Shown one piece after another: positions 12,561 through 24,058 of a stretch of DNA of 64,000 nucleotides; the stretch's first letter is position 1; each line of letters opens with the position of its first letter. The translations under genes were made by a program, and so were the position numbers. Below the pieces are notes generated by a model, which was not told the origin of the DNA, ran no database searches, and worked only from the letters and a program-made list of their open reading frames with translations. Origin of the DNA: Salvelinus alpinus (lineage: Eukaryota > Chordata > Actinopteri > Salmoniformes > Salmonidae). The DNA lies in assembly GCF_045679555.1 (NCBI RefSeq), contig NC_092091.1, positions 11,185,918 to 11,249,917 on the forward strand, in the 5' to 3' direction.

Positions 12561-13183
12561 TTCAGCCGCGGGCTTGTTTTTTTTTTGTGCGGATAGCCGG
12601 GGGGCTCCAAACTCCACTATGGCCAAGACCAAAGAGCTGTCAAAGGACACCAGAAACAAAATTGTAGACCTGCACCAGGCTGGGAAGACTGAATCTGCAA
12701 TAGGTAAGCAGCTTGGTTTGAAGAAATCAACTGTGGGAGCAATTATTAGGAAATGGAAGACATACAAGACCACTGATAATCTCTCTCGATCTGGGGCTCC
12801 ACGCAAGATCTCACCCCGTGGGGTCAAAATGATCACAAGAACAGTGAGCAAAAATCCCAGAACCACACGGGGGGACCTAGTGAATGACCTGCAGAGAGCT
12901 GGGACCAAAGTAACAAAGCCTACCATCAGTAACACACTACGCCGCCAGGGACTCAAATCCTGCAGTGCCAGACGTGTCCCCCTGTTTAAGCCAGTACATA
13001 CTTATTTTCCACCATAATTTGCAAATAAATTCATTAAAAATCCTACAATGTGATTTTCTGGATTTTCTTTTTCTAATTTTGTCTGTCATAGTTGAAGTGT
13101 ACCTATGAGGCCTCTCTCATCTTTTTAAGTGGGAGAACCTGCACAATTGGTGGCTGACTAAATACTTTTTTGCTCCACTGTAT
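12561..13183 (+). mobile_element. Tc1-like transposon relic, HTH domain ORF intact
   Basis: ATG at 12619 opens [21 protein letters not shown] paired HTH ([18 protein letters not shown]) and the linker [13 protein letters not shown] follow, with a second HTH-like part to LRRQGLKS. The frame runs to about 13017. The DDE catalytic region is deleted and the sequence jumps to a typical Tc1 3' end (TTTAAGTGGGAGAACCTGCA then TTTTTTGCTCCACTGTA). It therefore encodes only the DNA-binding half. A clear left inverted repeat is not seen. Confidence 0.88.
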
Positions 13184-13397
13184 CAGTTATTCTGACTATT
13201 CTCTCATCATTGATTTAATTGAATTATTTCAGAAATGTGAGTGTTTTCTGTATAGTTGTCTGATGTTGGTGTGTTAAATTATTCTGTTTTAATGTTACTC
13301 CTGAATCACCATGATAAATATAATTGTTTTCTAAAGCTAATATTCGCTTTGAAGTCCATATAGTGTATAGTGTAATATAATGTAGCTATTGACACAG

Positions 13398-13482
13398 ACA
13401 TGGTGGTGTAGCAGGCAGATTGGAATGCAGTGACCCAAGAGGTTGTGAGTTCAAATCCCAGATAAGGACATGTTGTAATAAT
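13398..13482 (+). mobile_element. tRNA-like SINE head
   Basis: TGGTGGTGTAGCAGGCAG (A-box-like) and GGTTGTGAGTTCAAATCCCA (B-box-like). No tail is recognised, so this is a truncated SINE. Confidence 0.6.
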
Positions 13483-13599
13483 AATTACTCTATAAAATAT
13501 ACACACAGTGTAGTCATAAATGTCAAAGTGGGTAAAATATGTAAATTAGGAAACGGTATGTTAGAAGAACTGTGTGTATGACAGAGGGGGCATCACCTG

Positions 13600-13740
13600 T
13601 GAAATCTCATGTGGAAATGTGAATCCACATGTGTACGGTTATGCGATCACATGTGGAAATCGACATGTGAAAAATCAACATGTGAAGTGTTCCAAAAAAC
13701 ACATGATTTCACATGTGAAATCATGTGGTTTTTCCATAGG
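13600..13740. repeat. CACATGTG-rich cluster with a 28-bp perfect palindrome
   Basis: CACATGTG or CATGTG cores recur through the block. Positions 13700-13727 form a perfect 28-bp palindrome centred on CACATGTG. These are E-box-like cores, but the layout suggests a small foldback repeat. Confidence 0.8.
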
Positions 13741-14394
<654 letters not shown>

Positions 14395-14527
14395 GTGCGC
14401 AAACCGGCAGCACCACAGATAGTGGCACCATATATAATCAAAGGTCTCAAAGTATTTTATACAGTAAAATGAGTAAATGATCGAAGAAAGACATCCAGCA
14501 TCACGACTGGACATATTCTGAGAATAT

Positions 14528-15216
14528 AATACACCTACATAATACACCTACTGTATATAATACACCTATTTAATACACCTACTGTATATAATGCACCCAT
14601 TTAATACACCTACTGTATATAATACACCTATTTAATACACCTACTGTATATAATGCACCTATATAATACACCTACTGTATATAATGCACCTATATAATAC
14701 ACCTACTGTATATAATGCACCTATATAATACACCTACTGTATATAATACACCTATATAATACACCTACTGTATATAATACACCTACTGTATATAATGCAC
14801 CTATATAATACACCTACTGTATATAATACACCTATTTAATACACCTACTGTATATAATGCACCTATATAATACACCTACTGTATATAATGCACCTATATA
14901 ATACACCTACTGTATATAATGCACCTATATAATACACCTACTGTATATAATAAACCTATATAATACACCTACTGCATATAATGCACCTATATAATACACC
15001 TACTGTATATAATACACCTATATAATACACCTACTGTATATAATGCACCTATATAATACACCTACTGTATATAATGCACCTATATAATACACCTACTGTA
15101 TATAATACACCTATATATAATACACCTACTGTATATAATGCACCTATATAATACACCTACTGTATATAATGCACCTATATAATACACCTACTGTATATAA
15201 TACACCTATATAATGC
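14528..15216. repeat. Minisatellite, 31-bp AT-rich unit, about 22 copies
   Basis: Unit CCTACTGTATATAATGCACC then TATATAATACA, with ACACC/GCACC and TATTT/TATAT variants. It abuts the truncated 5' end of a Tc1 element at 15217. Confidence 0.93.
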
Positions 15217-16015
15217 AACGCCTGCGTGAATCAGGCCTTCATGGTCGAATTGCTGTGAGAAAAAAAAACACAACTAAAGGACACCAATAAGAAGAATAGA
15301 CTCGTTTGGGCCAAGAAACACGAGCAATGGACATTAGACTTTTGGAAATCTGTCCTTTGGTCCGATGAGCCCAAATTTGAGATTCTGGGTTCCAACAGCC
15401 ATGTCTTTGTGAGACGCAGAGTAGGTGAACGGATGATCTCTGCATGTGTGGTTCCCACTATGAAGCATGGAGGTGTGATGGTGCTTTGCTGGTGACACTA
15501 TCAGTGATTTATTTAAAATTCAAGGCACTTAACCAGCATGGCTACCACAGCATTCGGCAGCGATACACCATCCCATCTGGTTTGTGATTAGTTTTTCCAA
15601 CAGGACAATGAACCAAAACACACCTCCAGGCTGTGTAAGGGCAATTTGACCAAGGAGAGTGATGGAGTGTTGCATCAGATGACCTCGCCTCCACAATCAC
15701 CCGACCTCAACCCAATTGAGATGGTTTGGGATGAGTTGGACCGCAGAGTGAAGGAAAAGCAGCCAACAAGTGCTCAGCATATATGGGAATTTCAAGACTG
15801 TTAGAAAAGCATTCCCCATTAAGCTGGTTGAGAGAATGCCAAGTGTGCCAAGCTGTCAAGGCAAAGGGTGGCTACTTGAAGACTCTCAAATATATTTTGA
15901 TTTTATTAACACTTTCCATGTGTGTTATTTCATAGTTTTGATGTCTTCACTATCATTCTACAGTGTAGACAATTCAGATAAACCCTTGAGTAGGTGTCCA
16001 AACTTTTGACAGGTA
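15217..16015 (+). mobile_element. Tc1-like transposon, 5'-truncated
   Basis: Degenerate transposase frames encode recognisable pieces: KDTNKKNRLVWAKKHEQW-like, [34 protein letters not shown] and SPDLNPIEMVWDELD, i.e. the DDE region including the final glutamate. Stops and frameshifts separate them. It ends at TAGGTGTCCAAACTTTTGAC, a Tc1-type terminus. The first half is replaced by the adjacent minisatellite. Confidence 0.87.
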
Positions 16016-16722
16016 CCGTCGATCTGACAAATCATGCTACAGCCAGAATGGGCACTGCAGCACCTGCCCAAGACCAGTCTGCTCATCCGTTTAACATCAG
16101 TGGACATTTGATTTCCCATAGTGACTGCATTTGCAGTCGTGCCTTTCACCTGAACAACTTATAGGGTCTCTAGAGGAAAGCTGATTATATGGAAGAGGAC
16201 ATACATTTGACATGTCACCAAGGGTTTTGAAACCATTTATTTTTTTAAGGCTTGCCACAGTTGCTTATATTTGAGGGTAAAAAAAAACAAGTAGGAGTCA
16301 GGAAGTCAGTATTAAAGACTGGAAAAAAAACTATTTCCATGATAGGAAACAAAAGGCTTTCGAGACTGGGGACAAAGTATGTGTTCTGATGTGGAACATT
16401 TAGAATTCTAAATTCAGAAGACGTGCTAGTCGGTCAAGACTCCAAAAAAGAAAATGAAAGAGAAATAAAAAACACATTTGCAGGGTAAGTCCAGTTCAGA
16501 CAGTGCGCAATACATTTAGTAGATTTGAATATATTGATATTCAATTAGGGCACAGCAGGACCTTCCTGGAGTCGCAGCAGAAAACATGAAGTTGGCAGTA
16601 TTGTTCACTATTTGGTGATTGAAGTCAAACAACTTTAATAAGTTTAATATACAGCATTAACTCTAAAAGTACAAGACGTAACATTCTGTTTAACAACCTC
16701 TTCAAGAAAGTCATTTAGGACC
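16016..16722. other. Intergenic, no gene seen
   Basis: AT-rich sequence without recognisable features. It could include a long aen 3' UTR, but no polyadenylation site is clear. Confidence 0.35.
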
Positions 16723-16885
16723 ACAGGAGGTTGGTGGCACCTTAATTGGGGAGGACGGGCTCGTGGTAACGGCTGGAGCGGCATGGTATCATAAATACGT
16801 CAAACACATGGTTTCCATGTTTTTGATGCCATTCCGTTGGCACCAGTCCAGCCATTACTGAGCCGTCCTCCCCTCAACAGCCTCC
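16723..16885. mobile_element. Small palindromic MITE
   Basis: Termini CAGGAGGTTGGTGGCACC and CCCTCAACAGCCTCC are partly inverted. The internal CGGGCTCGTGGTAACGGCTG and CAGCCATTACTGAGCCG pair as a long imperfect stem. A very common salmonid non-autonomous repeat. Confidence 0.7.
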
Positions 16886-17534
16886 ATTGTTTTGGACTGA
16901 GTGCACGTCCAGACAGAACCATGATTTCACCTTGCATAAAACCCAAGTCCAGAACATTGCATGTGCATTTAAAGTTAAAAGCATTGTTTAACAGCAGCAA
17001 TTTTACTAAAATTCAACTCCAACATTTCTTTCCACAAAATGAACACAACCGTGTACGCAACATGATTATTCAAATCACAACTTCAAACTCCATGCAAATA
17101 TTTTCACAACACAATATGCTGTTTGATACTTCCAAACCACGTTAAAAGTAAAGTTACAACATTTCATATCTGATTAGCACTAGTATCTGCAAGTTAAGTT
17201 AACCTCGACACACACAGGCTGAATTCCCAATTAACATCAAGCCTACTTCTTAATTCCTCCCACTTTCCCAGTTCAAATCATTGATAGAGATGAACAATTC
17301 CTCAAAGCCAATTTCCTAATATGTATTTACCATAGACAACCTCGTAAAAGGATAAGATGCATAGCTTACATTTTACCAACATATTTCAGTTTCAAGTGCA
17401 AAAACCATCAATAACATCCATTGTAGCAAAAGGTGTGCAACCACCTGCATGTCCGTCGCCCACATTCAAACTGAGAGGAGTTGTTGTGCCTTTGTGGGCA
17501 TAAAAGTCGACGTGTGCGCGTCCATTTTAATTCT

Positions 17535-17692
17535 CACGGCAAAATTCATTCAGCTGCAAGTGTGACTGGGGCTATGTAGGTAGAGCATTGTTAGGCCACT
17601 CATTTTGAAAATCAATGAAACCGTACCCATTCTTAACATTGAACCACTTGACTCTACCCCAGACCTTTGTTGCAATGACCCACTGATTCTGT
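17535..17692 (-). pseudogene. Y-box protein cold-shock-domain fragment
   Basis: Minus-strand reading near 17690-17590 gives WVIATKVWGRVKWFNVKNG then YGFIDFQNEWPN. The Y-box family cold-shock domain has [21 protein letters not shown] at the same place, including the RNP1 aromatic residues. Similarity stops after GFI, and a stop follows at 17572. No start, no upstream alanine-rich domain and no downstream basic repeats are present. A SINE abuts it on the 5' side. Probably a remnant of a YBX retrocopy; a lone exon is less likely because no GT donor follows GFI. Confidence 0.75.
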
Positions 17693-17694
17693 AT

Positions 17695-17813
17695 GGTTTG
17701 GTACAGCATGGTGCTTGTAATGCCAGGATTGTGGGTTTGATTCCCAGGGCCACTCATACACAGAAATGTACGCACTTGACTAAGTCGCTTTGGATAAAAG
17801 CGTCTGCTAAAGG
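17695..17813 (+). mobile_element. tRNA-derived SINE (HpaI-like)
   Basis: ACAGCATGGTGCTTGTAATG, a B-box-like GTGGGTTTGATTCCC, then TGGATAAAAGCGTCTGCTAAA. Same family as the copies at 25364 and 44830. Confidence 0.8.
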
Positions 17814-18010
17814 GTACGTACACACACCTCGTCCCCAGCGGCTGCGGGGCTGAATGCTGCAGGCTACACCAAATGGATGAAGAGACCACCCCTCCCAGCT
17901 TGGATGATTGAGTTAATAACTATAGTCAGAAAAACACTTACTGACTAAACCATACTGCCAGGCTTGGCAACTTTAATCATTTGACTTATTACCCCTGGCC
18001 TAGTACTATC

Positions 18011-18236
18011 CCCACCGACTGTCCTACAGCCTCCTCACCGACTGTCCTACAGCCTCCTCACCGACTGTCCTACAGCCTCCTCACCGACTGTCCTACAGCC
18101 TCCTCACCGACTGTCCTACAGCCTCCTCACCGACTGTCCTACAGCCTCCTCACCGACTGTCCTACAGCCTCCTCACCGACTGTCCTACAGCCTCCTCACC
18201 GACTGTCCTACAGCCTCCTCACCGACTGTCCTCAGT
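18011..18236. repeat. 23-bp minisatellite, about 10 copies, overlapping the aen stop codon
   Basis: Unit ACCGACTGTCCTACAGCCTC then CTC. The right end overlaps the last aen codons: GTCGGTGA on the minus strand supplies Ser-Arg-stop at 18219-18226. Every unit repeats that stop-bearing octamer or a close relative. Confidence 0.93.
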
Positions 18237-20018
18237 CAAGTCCTCTGGCCAGTATTGGTCCTGCATGTAGTGGTTTGAGGTAGCGGGGTCTGGGAGAGTG
18301 CCTATGTCCCAGTCCCTCATTCTCTCTCGCATGTCCTGTTCCCACTCCCTCTCCACTAGTTTATACAGGTCCAAAGAAGCCAGAGCATCCTCCACTGAAC
18401 TGTGGCCCTTTCTTCCAACCTGTTAGGGAAGAGAAAGATCATTGGTCATCATAGAGTCAAATGACAAAGTTTGACACCCGCTGACCAACCCAAACACTGT
18501 CACGGCTGTTATGATCTATCCATCTATTCAGATCTCTAACCTCAAGATGCTTTTAAAAAGTGGTCACCAAAAAACACCTAGACGGCAGGGAACACTCACC
18601 TGTATTTTCCTGTTTAGGAGGCCGTTTGTCAGGATCTTGAGTGAGACAAAGCGCTTTGTGGGGAAGCCAGCTAGTTGTCTGAGCAGACGCGTGCCACTGG
18701 TGTCCCTGATCATGTGACCTGGGTGTGTCAAGTCTAAGGCCTGGAAGTCGTTATACAGAGCGTGGCCGATCATTACTTTCCCCTCCAGTATTCTTAGTAT
18801 CTGGACAAGGAAAGCAGACTGTTTAGTATTGGTGTCCATTACCATTGGGGCGGCACATAGCCTGGTGGTTAGAGTGTAGAGGTGGCAGGTAGCCTGGTGG
18901 TTAGAGTGTAGGAGGCAGGTAGCCTAGTGGTTAGAGCGTTGGACTAGTAACCGAAAGGTTGCTAGATCGAATCACCGAGCTGACAAGGTAGAAATCTGTA
19001 ATTCTGCCCCTGAACAAGGCAGTTAACCCACTGTTCCTAGGCCGTCATTGTAAATAATAATTTGTTCTTAACTGACTTGCCTTGTTAAATAAAGGTTCAA
19101 TTAAAAAAATTATTACCAACGAGAGTATGCACACAAAATAACCAAATCATAAAATGGCTGCCTTTGCACACATCCTTTCCTTTGAGACCAACAGTTGAAA
19201 CCTCTGTCCAGTTGGGCTTTCTAGCATACAGACTGCTCTTTTTCCCACAAAGTAAAGGACTCAAAAGAAGAGTTAATGCCAAAGCCAGGTGGTTATGGTC
19301 TCATTGCTCACCTCGGTCCTAGCCTCTGGGAAGGGCAGAGCGTTCTGTAAATGGTGCCTCTGGATGCCACTCCAACGGGTCCTGTAGTCGGTCACAGGCT
19401 GGCACGGACGGATGTACTTATCGTAACAGGACGTTGCCATGGTAATCCACCAAACTACAGCGTGCCAGTTCACTAGTGCGCCCACCTAGCCCAGTGCCAA
19501 CCATCTCACAGTCTATAGCCACCAACATTGGTCGGGCACGTGTTGTGGCAGGAAGAACGGTGTCCACTAGCTGGTGGGCTGGCATCAGACAAGAACCCAC
19601 TGTCCACCTCCCATCGTTCACTCAAAGCAGCCGCAACCAGCGTTTTGCCTACTGAAGTCTGCCGCTTGGCTACCCCGTTGTCCCCAGAAGCAGCTATCAG
19701 CGAACCCTGTACAATAGGGGTTACTCCACATTTAACCAAATTAGTCCATGAGTCTGTGGGTTTTAGGGCGCTACCAACTTCTAGACAGGTGTGCCTCTCA
19801 GGTAATTTGTCCAGCATTTCAATGTTTTCCTCTGTCCCTTTCCCCGGATTGCTGATTTTATTATTCTTTTGATGCTTCTTCCATGTTCTTGTGTTCTCTA
19901 CAGTATGGAGGAGCATGGCTTTCCGGGATAAATATCTATACTTGTAGATCAGTCCCCAATAATTGCGATGGGTTTTACTTCCAATTGAAGTCCCTGCTTC
20001 AAACATTGTTCTTGCCAT
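18219..20018 (-). pseudogene. aen: Apoptosis-enhancing nuclease (AEN/ISG20L1), two frameshifts
   Basis: AEN is a DEDDh 3'-5' exonuclease of the ISG20 family, nuclear or nucleolar, p53-induced in mammals. Coding parts: 19312-20018 (N-terminal region and ExoI), 18600-18800 (GHALYNDFQALDL, ExoII), and 18219-18419 (GHSSVEDA, ExoIII, then [11 protein letters not shown] and stop). That last motif matches the AEN C-terminus (YMEDQYWPDDL), which separates it from ISG20. All five DEDDh residues can be seen. Introns are GT-AG and an acceptor lies near 20033 for a 5' exon. The large exon changes frame twice. The N-terminal frame ends at 19506, while IDCEMVG lies in another frame open only from 19621. 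That frame in turn ends at 19418 because of an extra T in the codons for VLYDKYIRP (near 19425). Either a decaying duplicate or two sequence errors; the intact pdia3 and ckmt1 argue for decay. Confidence 0.82.
18846..19112 (+). mobile_element. tRNA-derived SINE with triplicated head, in aen intron
   Basis: The A-box-like head (TAGCCTGGTGGTTAGAG) occurs three times in about 100 bp before one normal B-box region (GGTTGCTAGATCGAATC) and the tail ending TTAAATAAAGGTTCAA. Confidence 0.85.
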
Positions 20019-20167
20019 GTAGTATCATATCTGCAACAAAGAAAATGTTGCCAACTCATGAATAAAATAAAATTTAAAAACGCTAAAGAATAGATACGCA
20101 AGTAGAGAATCTGCAACTTTTACCTCACATCGTTACTTAAAAGGAAAACACAACAAAAAAAACAGGA

Positions 20168-20321
20168 GTATTTGTTTCATTAGTCCACTGATGATACAGT
20201 CCCAAAATGTTTGCACCTCACTGTGACGCTTACTGTATTTTGAAAGTTCTACATCTTGAAAACTTGGCCGCCGATATGCAAAACATTTTGGGACTATCAG
20301 TGAACTAATGAAACAAATATT
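20168..20321. mobile_element. Foldback MITE upstream of aen exon
   Basis: The ends ATTTGTTTCATTAGT and ACTAATGAAACAAAT are inverted, with TCCCAAAATGTTT and AAACATTTTGGGA further in: about 40 bp imperfect arms. It lies in the presumed first aen intron. Confidence 0.8.
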
Positions 20322-21164
20322 AAAATATAGTTTGAGTGGTATTTTCCTTTAAGAGTAGACATGCCAAAGATACGTTTGTGTCTTACCATGACCCGAACAC
20401 TAGCAACATTGTATCTGTCATCATTGGCTAAACTGACGCGCGTACTCTGACAACGTGTTACCAACGTGGCAAAACCACATGAACAATCAAAATGCCGTCA
20501 AATCACAACCATACGATACATGCTTAGCTAGCTTGATAAAGACATTGACTAACCAACACGCTTTGCAAACAAATAATATCCTAAAACATTGGTAGCATAC
20601 CATACCTCTACTGACATGTGCCCCCGTCCTGAACACTCTACAAATGTTAATAACTTGGCACTGATTGGCTTGTACGCTGGTAAATCCCGCCTTTGTGGTT
20701 CGCACTCAACTCTGATTGGGTTATATAATATACATTTCATGTATTTCTACCAATCAAAGAAGAATATTAACTCCTGACCCGCTGTCAGTCATTTTACGGA
20801 AGAACATCCACGTCAACAAAATGTATTGAAAAACCGCAACAATGTTGCCCTCTACTGGAGAGGAAGAACAGTTACTTTCTTTTTCAAAAATCCTCCACCA
20901 TTCAAATCTGATTCAAACCGATTGAAACACTGAGTACGGTTATATGCACACAATAACGCGAATATTGTGTATAGTCATTTTAATATAATAGTTTGGTTAA
21001 AACGTTTACATGCGTTACAATTACCTTAAATACATGTTAAATACAAATAAATAAAAACTATTTCCTTAATAATCCTGTTTAAATGGACACATCTGAAATC
21101 AGGCTACCTGATGGCACTCTGATAAATGCAGAACATCGCAAATCAACTTTCTACCACAGCTACA
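20322..21164. other. aen 5' region; no coding exon seen
   Basis: Two minus-strand donor-like sites (ATG|GTAAGA near 20386 and AGAG|GTATGG near 20606) could close a non-coding first exon. The remainder is AT-rich with no ORF of note. Confidence 0.35.
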
Positions 21165-21300
21165 GTACCATCCCAGGCAGTATCATCCCAGGCTGTACCA
21201 TCTCAGGCTGTACTAAGGCAGTACCACCCAGGCTGTCCCATGTCAGGCTGTACCATTCCAGGCAGTATCATCTCACGCTGTACCATCCCAGGTAGTACCA
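21165..21300. repeat. Short tandem repeat, about 15-bp unit
   Basis: Degenerate units of the type TACCATCCCAGGCTG, about 9 copies. Confidence 0.8.
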
Positions 21301-22329
21301 CAAAAAGTGACGTTGGCTGATGAAGAGTATCTCATAGAACAAAATATATAATATATCCTAAGCCTGTGTTTACCACCGACCTTATTTTCTGCGTTTATCC
21401 AAAAACGCCATTCGTTTCCATGTAGGCTTTGTCCTACGAACCACGGGGGGATAGTGCCTATAAAAGACGCCATTTCTATTTATCTCTATAGTAGTAGGCT
21501 CTATGTCCAGGGCATCAAATTAACACCAGCCAAATGCGGGTAAATGTAAGTATTGGCGGGTAATAATGTCTAATTTACCAGCCACGTTGGCAGGTGGTCA
21601 ACTTGCAGGGCTCTACAGTGCGAGCATCACATTTGCGAATAAAAATGGTCAACAGCCAGAAATGAGCCCATGTGCGAGTTGTGATTTATTGTAGAAAAAT
21701 GCTGCAGTAGCTGTTTTCAAAGTATTTCTGCTGTGTTGCTTCATTGCTGCTAAGTGCACAAATAAATACGAATCCTATATCCCACCTCAGGCAGCAAACA
21801 CCTCTCATTGTTCTATCTGTGGCAAAACTGCCTGGCAGGAGATCTATGTGCTCTTAGTGAAGTGCTGATAAATTCATTTTTTGGGGGCGCAGTGCACAGA
21901 CATAAAAGTTGGTCTTATTTACTCTAAAGTGTACAATGTGAGACTTTGTCCGCGTGTTTCTTGGCTCTTTACATTGTTTTGTCGACAAGCTCGATTGTTT
22001 TTCAACGTTAGTTTGAGTCTGAGGCTTCAACTGACAGCGAAGAGATGCCCTAGCAGTCAGATCCCAAATCTCTCAGACACACCTGACACGACTCAAGTGG
22101 CCCCGTTACCACGGTAACCTCCCGCCCTTAAAGGGGCAGCTGAACATTTTGTCTCATCTAATATTTTGGTTAAATGCACTGGTCATTTCTTGTTTTAGAA
22201 ACATTACAAAGAATGGGCATCTGTTTTTTGGGGAATGTAATCTGAGTGGCCTGCAACAGTGGCTGGTGAAACAAAAAGTACATTTTTGCCCCTGTCCTGT
22301 GTTTGTATGAACCAGTGATGATTGGCTCA
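21301..22329. other. Intergenic, no gene seen
   Basis: No recognised coding or repeat content. The short open frame around 21881-22117 has no recognisable domain. Confidence 0.35.
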
Positions 22330-22545
22330 CCCCCTACTGACCAGGTCAGTTAAGAACAAATTCTTATTTACAATGACGGCCTACCCTGGCCAAACCAAAA
22401 CCACTCTGGGCCAATTGTGCGTCGCCCTATGGGACTCCCAATCACAGCCGGTTGTGATACAGCCTGGAATCAAACCAGGGTCTGTAGTGACATCTCTAGT
22501 ACTGAGATGCAGTGCCTTACACTGCTGTGCCACTGTCTGGAGGGT
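22330..22545 (-). mobile_element. tRNA-derived SINE (second type)
   Basis: Read on the minus strand: head GCACTGCATCTCAGT, B-box region CTGGTTTGATTCCAGGC, body CAACCGGCTGTGATTGGGAG, and tail GTAAATAAGAATTTGTTC. A similar copy lies at 31755. Confidence 0.82.
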
Positions 22546-22654
22546 AAGATATAGTATATAGGTCTCTCCATGGGTGGGAGAGGGATATTTAAGCTTGTCA
22601 ACATTCATTAATTTACTGACTTGTTGAATGATTGATCAATTCATCCCTCCTCAG

Positions 22655-23274
22655 CCTTCCTCTACTCTGACGACCCAGTGAGGGTGGAGCTCATTCTGAG
22701 AACTGTTAAGGGACTGGTTAGGAAGAACACTTCTACAGCCAGTGAGGTGAGAGGTCACACATGGTTTAAAATGGTAAATAATTTGTCACCATAGCAAGTT
22801 GTCCACCGATATTCATGTAATTTCTCACCTCTTTGGGTTGTATAAAAGTTTATTTCCCATCAGACACACACACACATGTTTTCTTTGTTATTATGAAGGT
22901 AATTTGTGTAGAATGTGCTTTTCCCCACACCTCTGTACATTGCTTGTGCATATTCAGTGGCCTGATTGCATCCAGACTAAATTCCGAACGCAATGCCCGT
23001 CCTGGCAGATAATAACCTATTGTGAACACAATGTGACTTTCGTGTATCCAGACCTAATGCAGCTTGGAGTGATCGGATGACAGAAGTTGCATTTAAGTGC
23101 CCGGGTATAACCGAGGCCATAGATGCCACATATCCATTACTTTGAGTGTTTTATATACTATAACTAAATGTTTCTTTCTGGGTTGCAGGGGCAGTCAAGA
23201 AATGCAATGGCAAAGCCACAGAACATGACATATTGTACGCAGAGCTGTGGGAGACCACCTCAAGCGTGCCCCTG
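22655..23274 (+). other. Orphan pair of exon-like segments
   Basis: 22655-22746 is bounded by TCCCTCCTCAG and GAG|GTGAGA and reads FLYSDDPVRVELILRTVKGL then VRKNTSTASE. 23189-23274 is bounded by GGGTTGCAG and CTG|GTAAAG and is open in the joined phase. A second frame of the latter reads AVKKCNGKATEHDILYAELW. I do not recognise either. They could be a transposon ORF, a decayed gene or chance. Confidence 0.25.
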
Positions 23275-23361
23275 GTAAAGCCGGGAGTGATGGTTACCAC
23301 GCAACCACGCCTTCAGCAGGCTTGAACAGTGGGATCTGTTTTTCTGTTTTCAGAATTTATT

Positions 23362-24058
23362 TTATTGAACCTTTATTTAACTAGGCAAGTCGGTTAAGAA
23401 AAAGTATTATTTACAATGACGGCCTACCAGAGGGCAAAAAGCCTCCTGCAGGGACGGGGACTGGGTTAAAAAAAAAGATATATATATATGACAAAACACA
23501 CATCACGAAGAGAGAGACAACACTACATAAAAGACAACATAGCAAGGCAGCAACACATGACAACACAGCATGGTAGCAACACAACATGGTAGCAGCACAA
23601 AACATGGTACAAACATTATTGGGCACAGACAACAGCACAAAAGGCAAGAAGGTAGAGACAACAATACATCACGCAAAGCAGCCACAACTGTCAGTAAAAG
23701 TGTCCATGATTGAGTCTTTGAATGAAGAGATTGAGATAAAACTGTCCAGTTTGAGTGTTTGTTGCAGCTCGTTCCAGTCGCTAGATGCAGCGAACTGAAA
23801 GGACGAGCGACCCAGGAATGTGTGTGCTTTCAGGACCTTTAACAGATTGTGACTGGCAGAACGGGTGTTGTTTGTGGAGGATGAGGGCTGCAGTAGATAC
23901 CTCAGATAGGGGGGAGTGAGGCCTAAGAGGGTTTTATAAATAAGCATCAACTAGTGAGTCTTGCGACGGGTTTATAGAGATGACCAGTTTACGGAGGAGT
24001 ATAGAGTGCAGTGATGTGTCCTATAAGGAGCATTGGTGGCAAATCTCATGGCTGAATG
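23362..24058 (-). mobile_element. LINE 3' end, copy 3 (L2-like family)
   Basis: Minus-strand ORF 23669-23950 reads MMLIYKTLLGLTPPYLRYLL then SSFQFAASSDWNELQ, the usual C-terminus of L2-type fish LINEs. The 3' tail (GTAAATAATACTTTTTCTTA, then TTAAATAAAGG) resembles the SINE tails. Only the 3' end is present. Confidence 0.82.

Noticed and set aside
17695..17813. Functional tRNA gene
   Set aside because: Only A/B-box-like parts are kept, with no cloverleaf, and the sequence continues into a SINE body; the same holds for the other tRNA-like segments.
18564..18717. Plus-strand ORF over the aen exon
   Set aside because: Shadow of the minus-strand exon encoding GHALYNDFQALDL.
20340..20630. Possible p53 response element upstream of aen
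   Set aside because: AGACATGCCA and TGACATGTGC each match a half-site imperfectly; no proper pair of half-sites was found.
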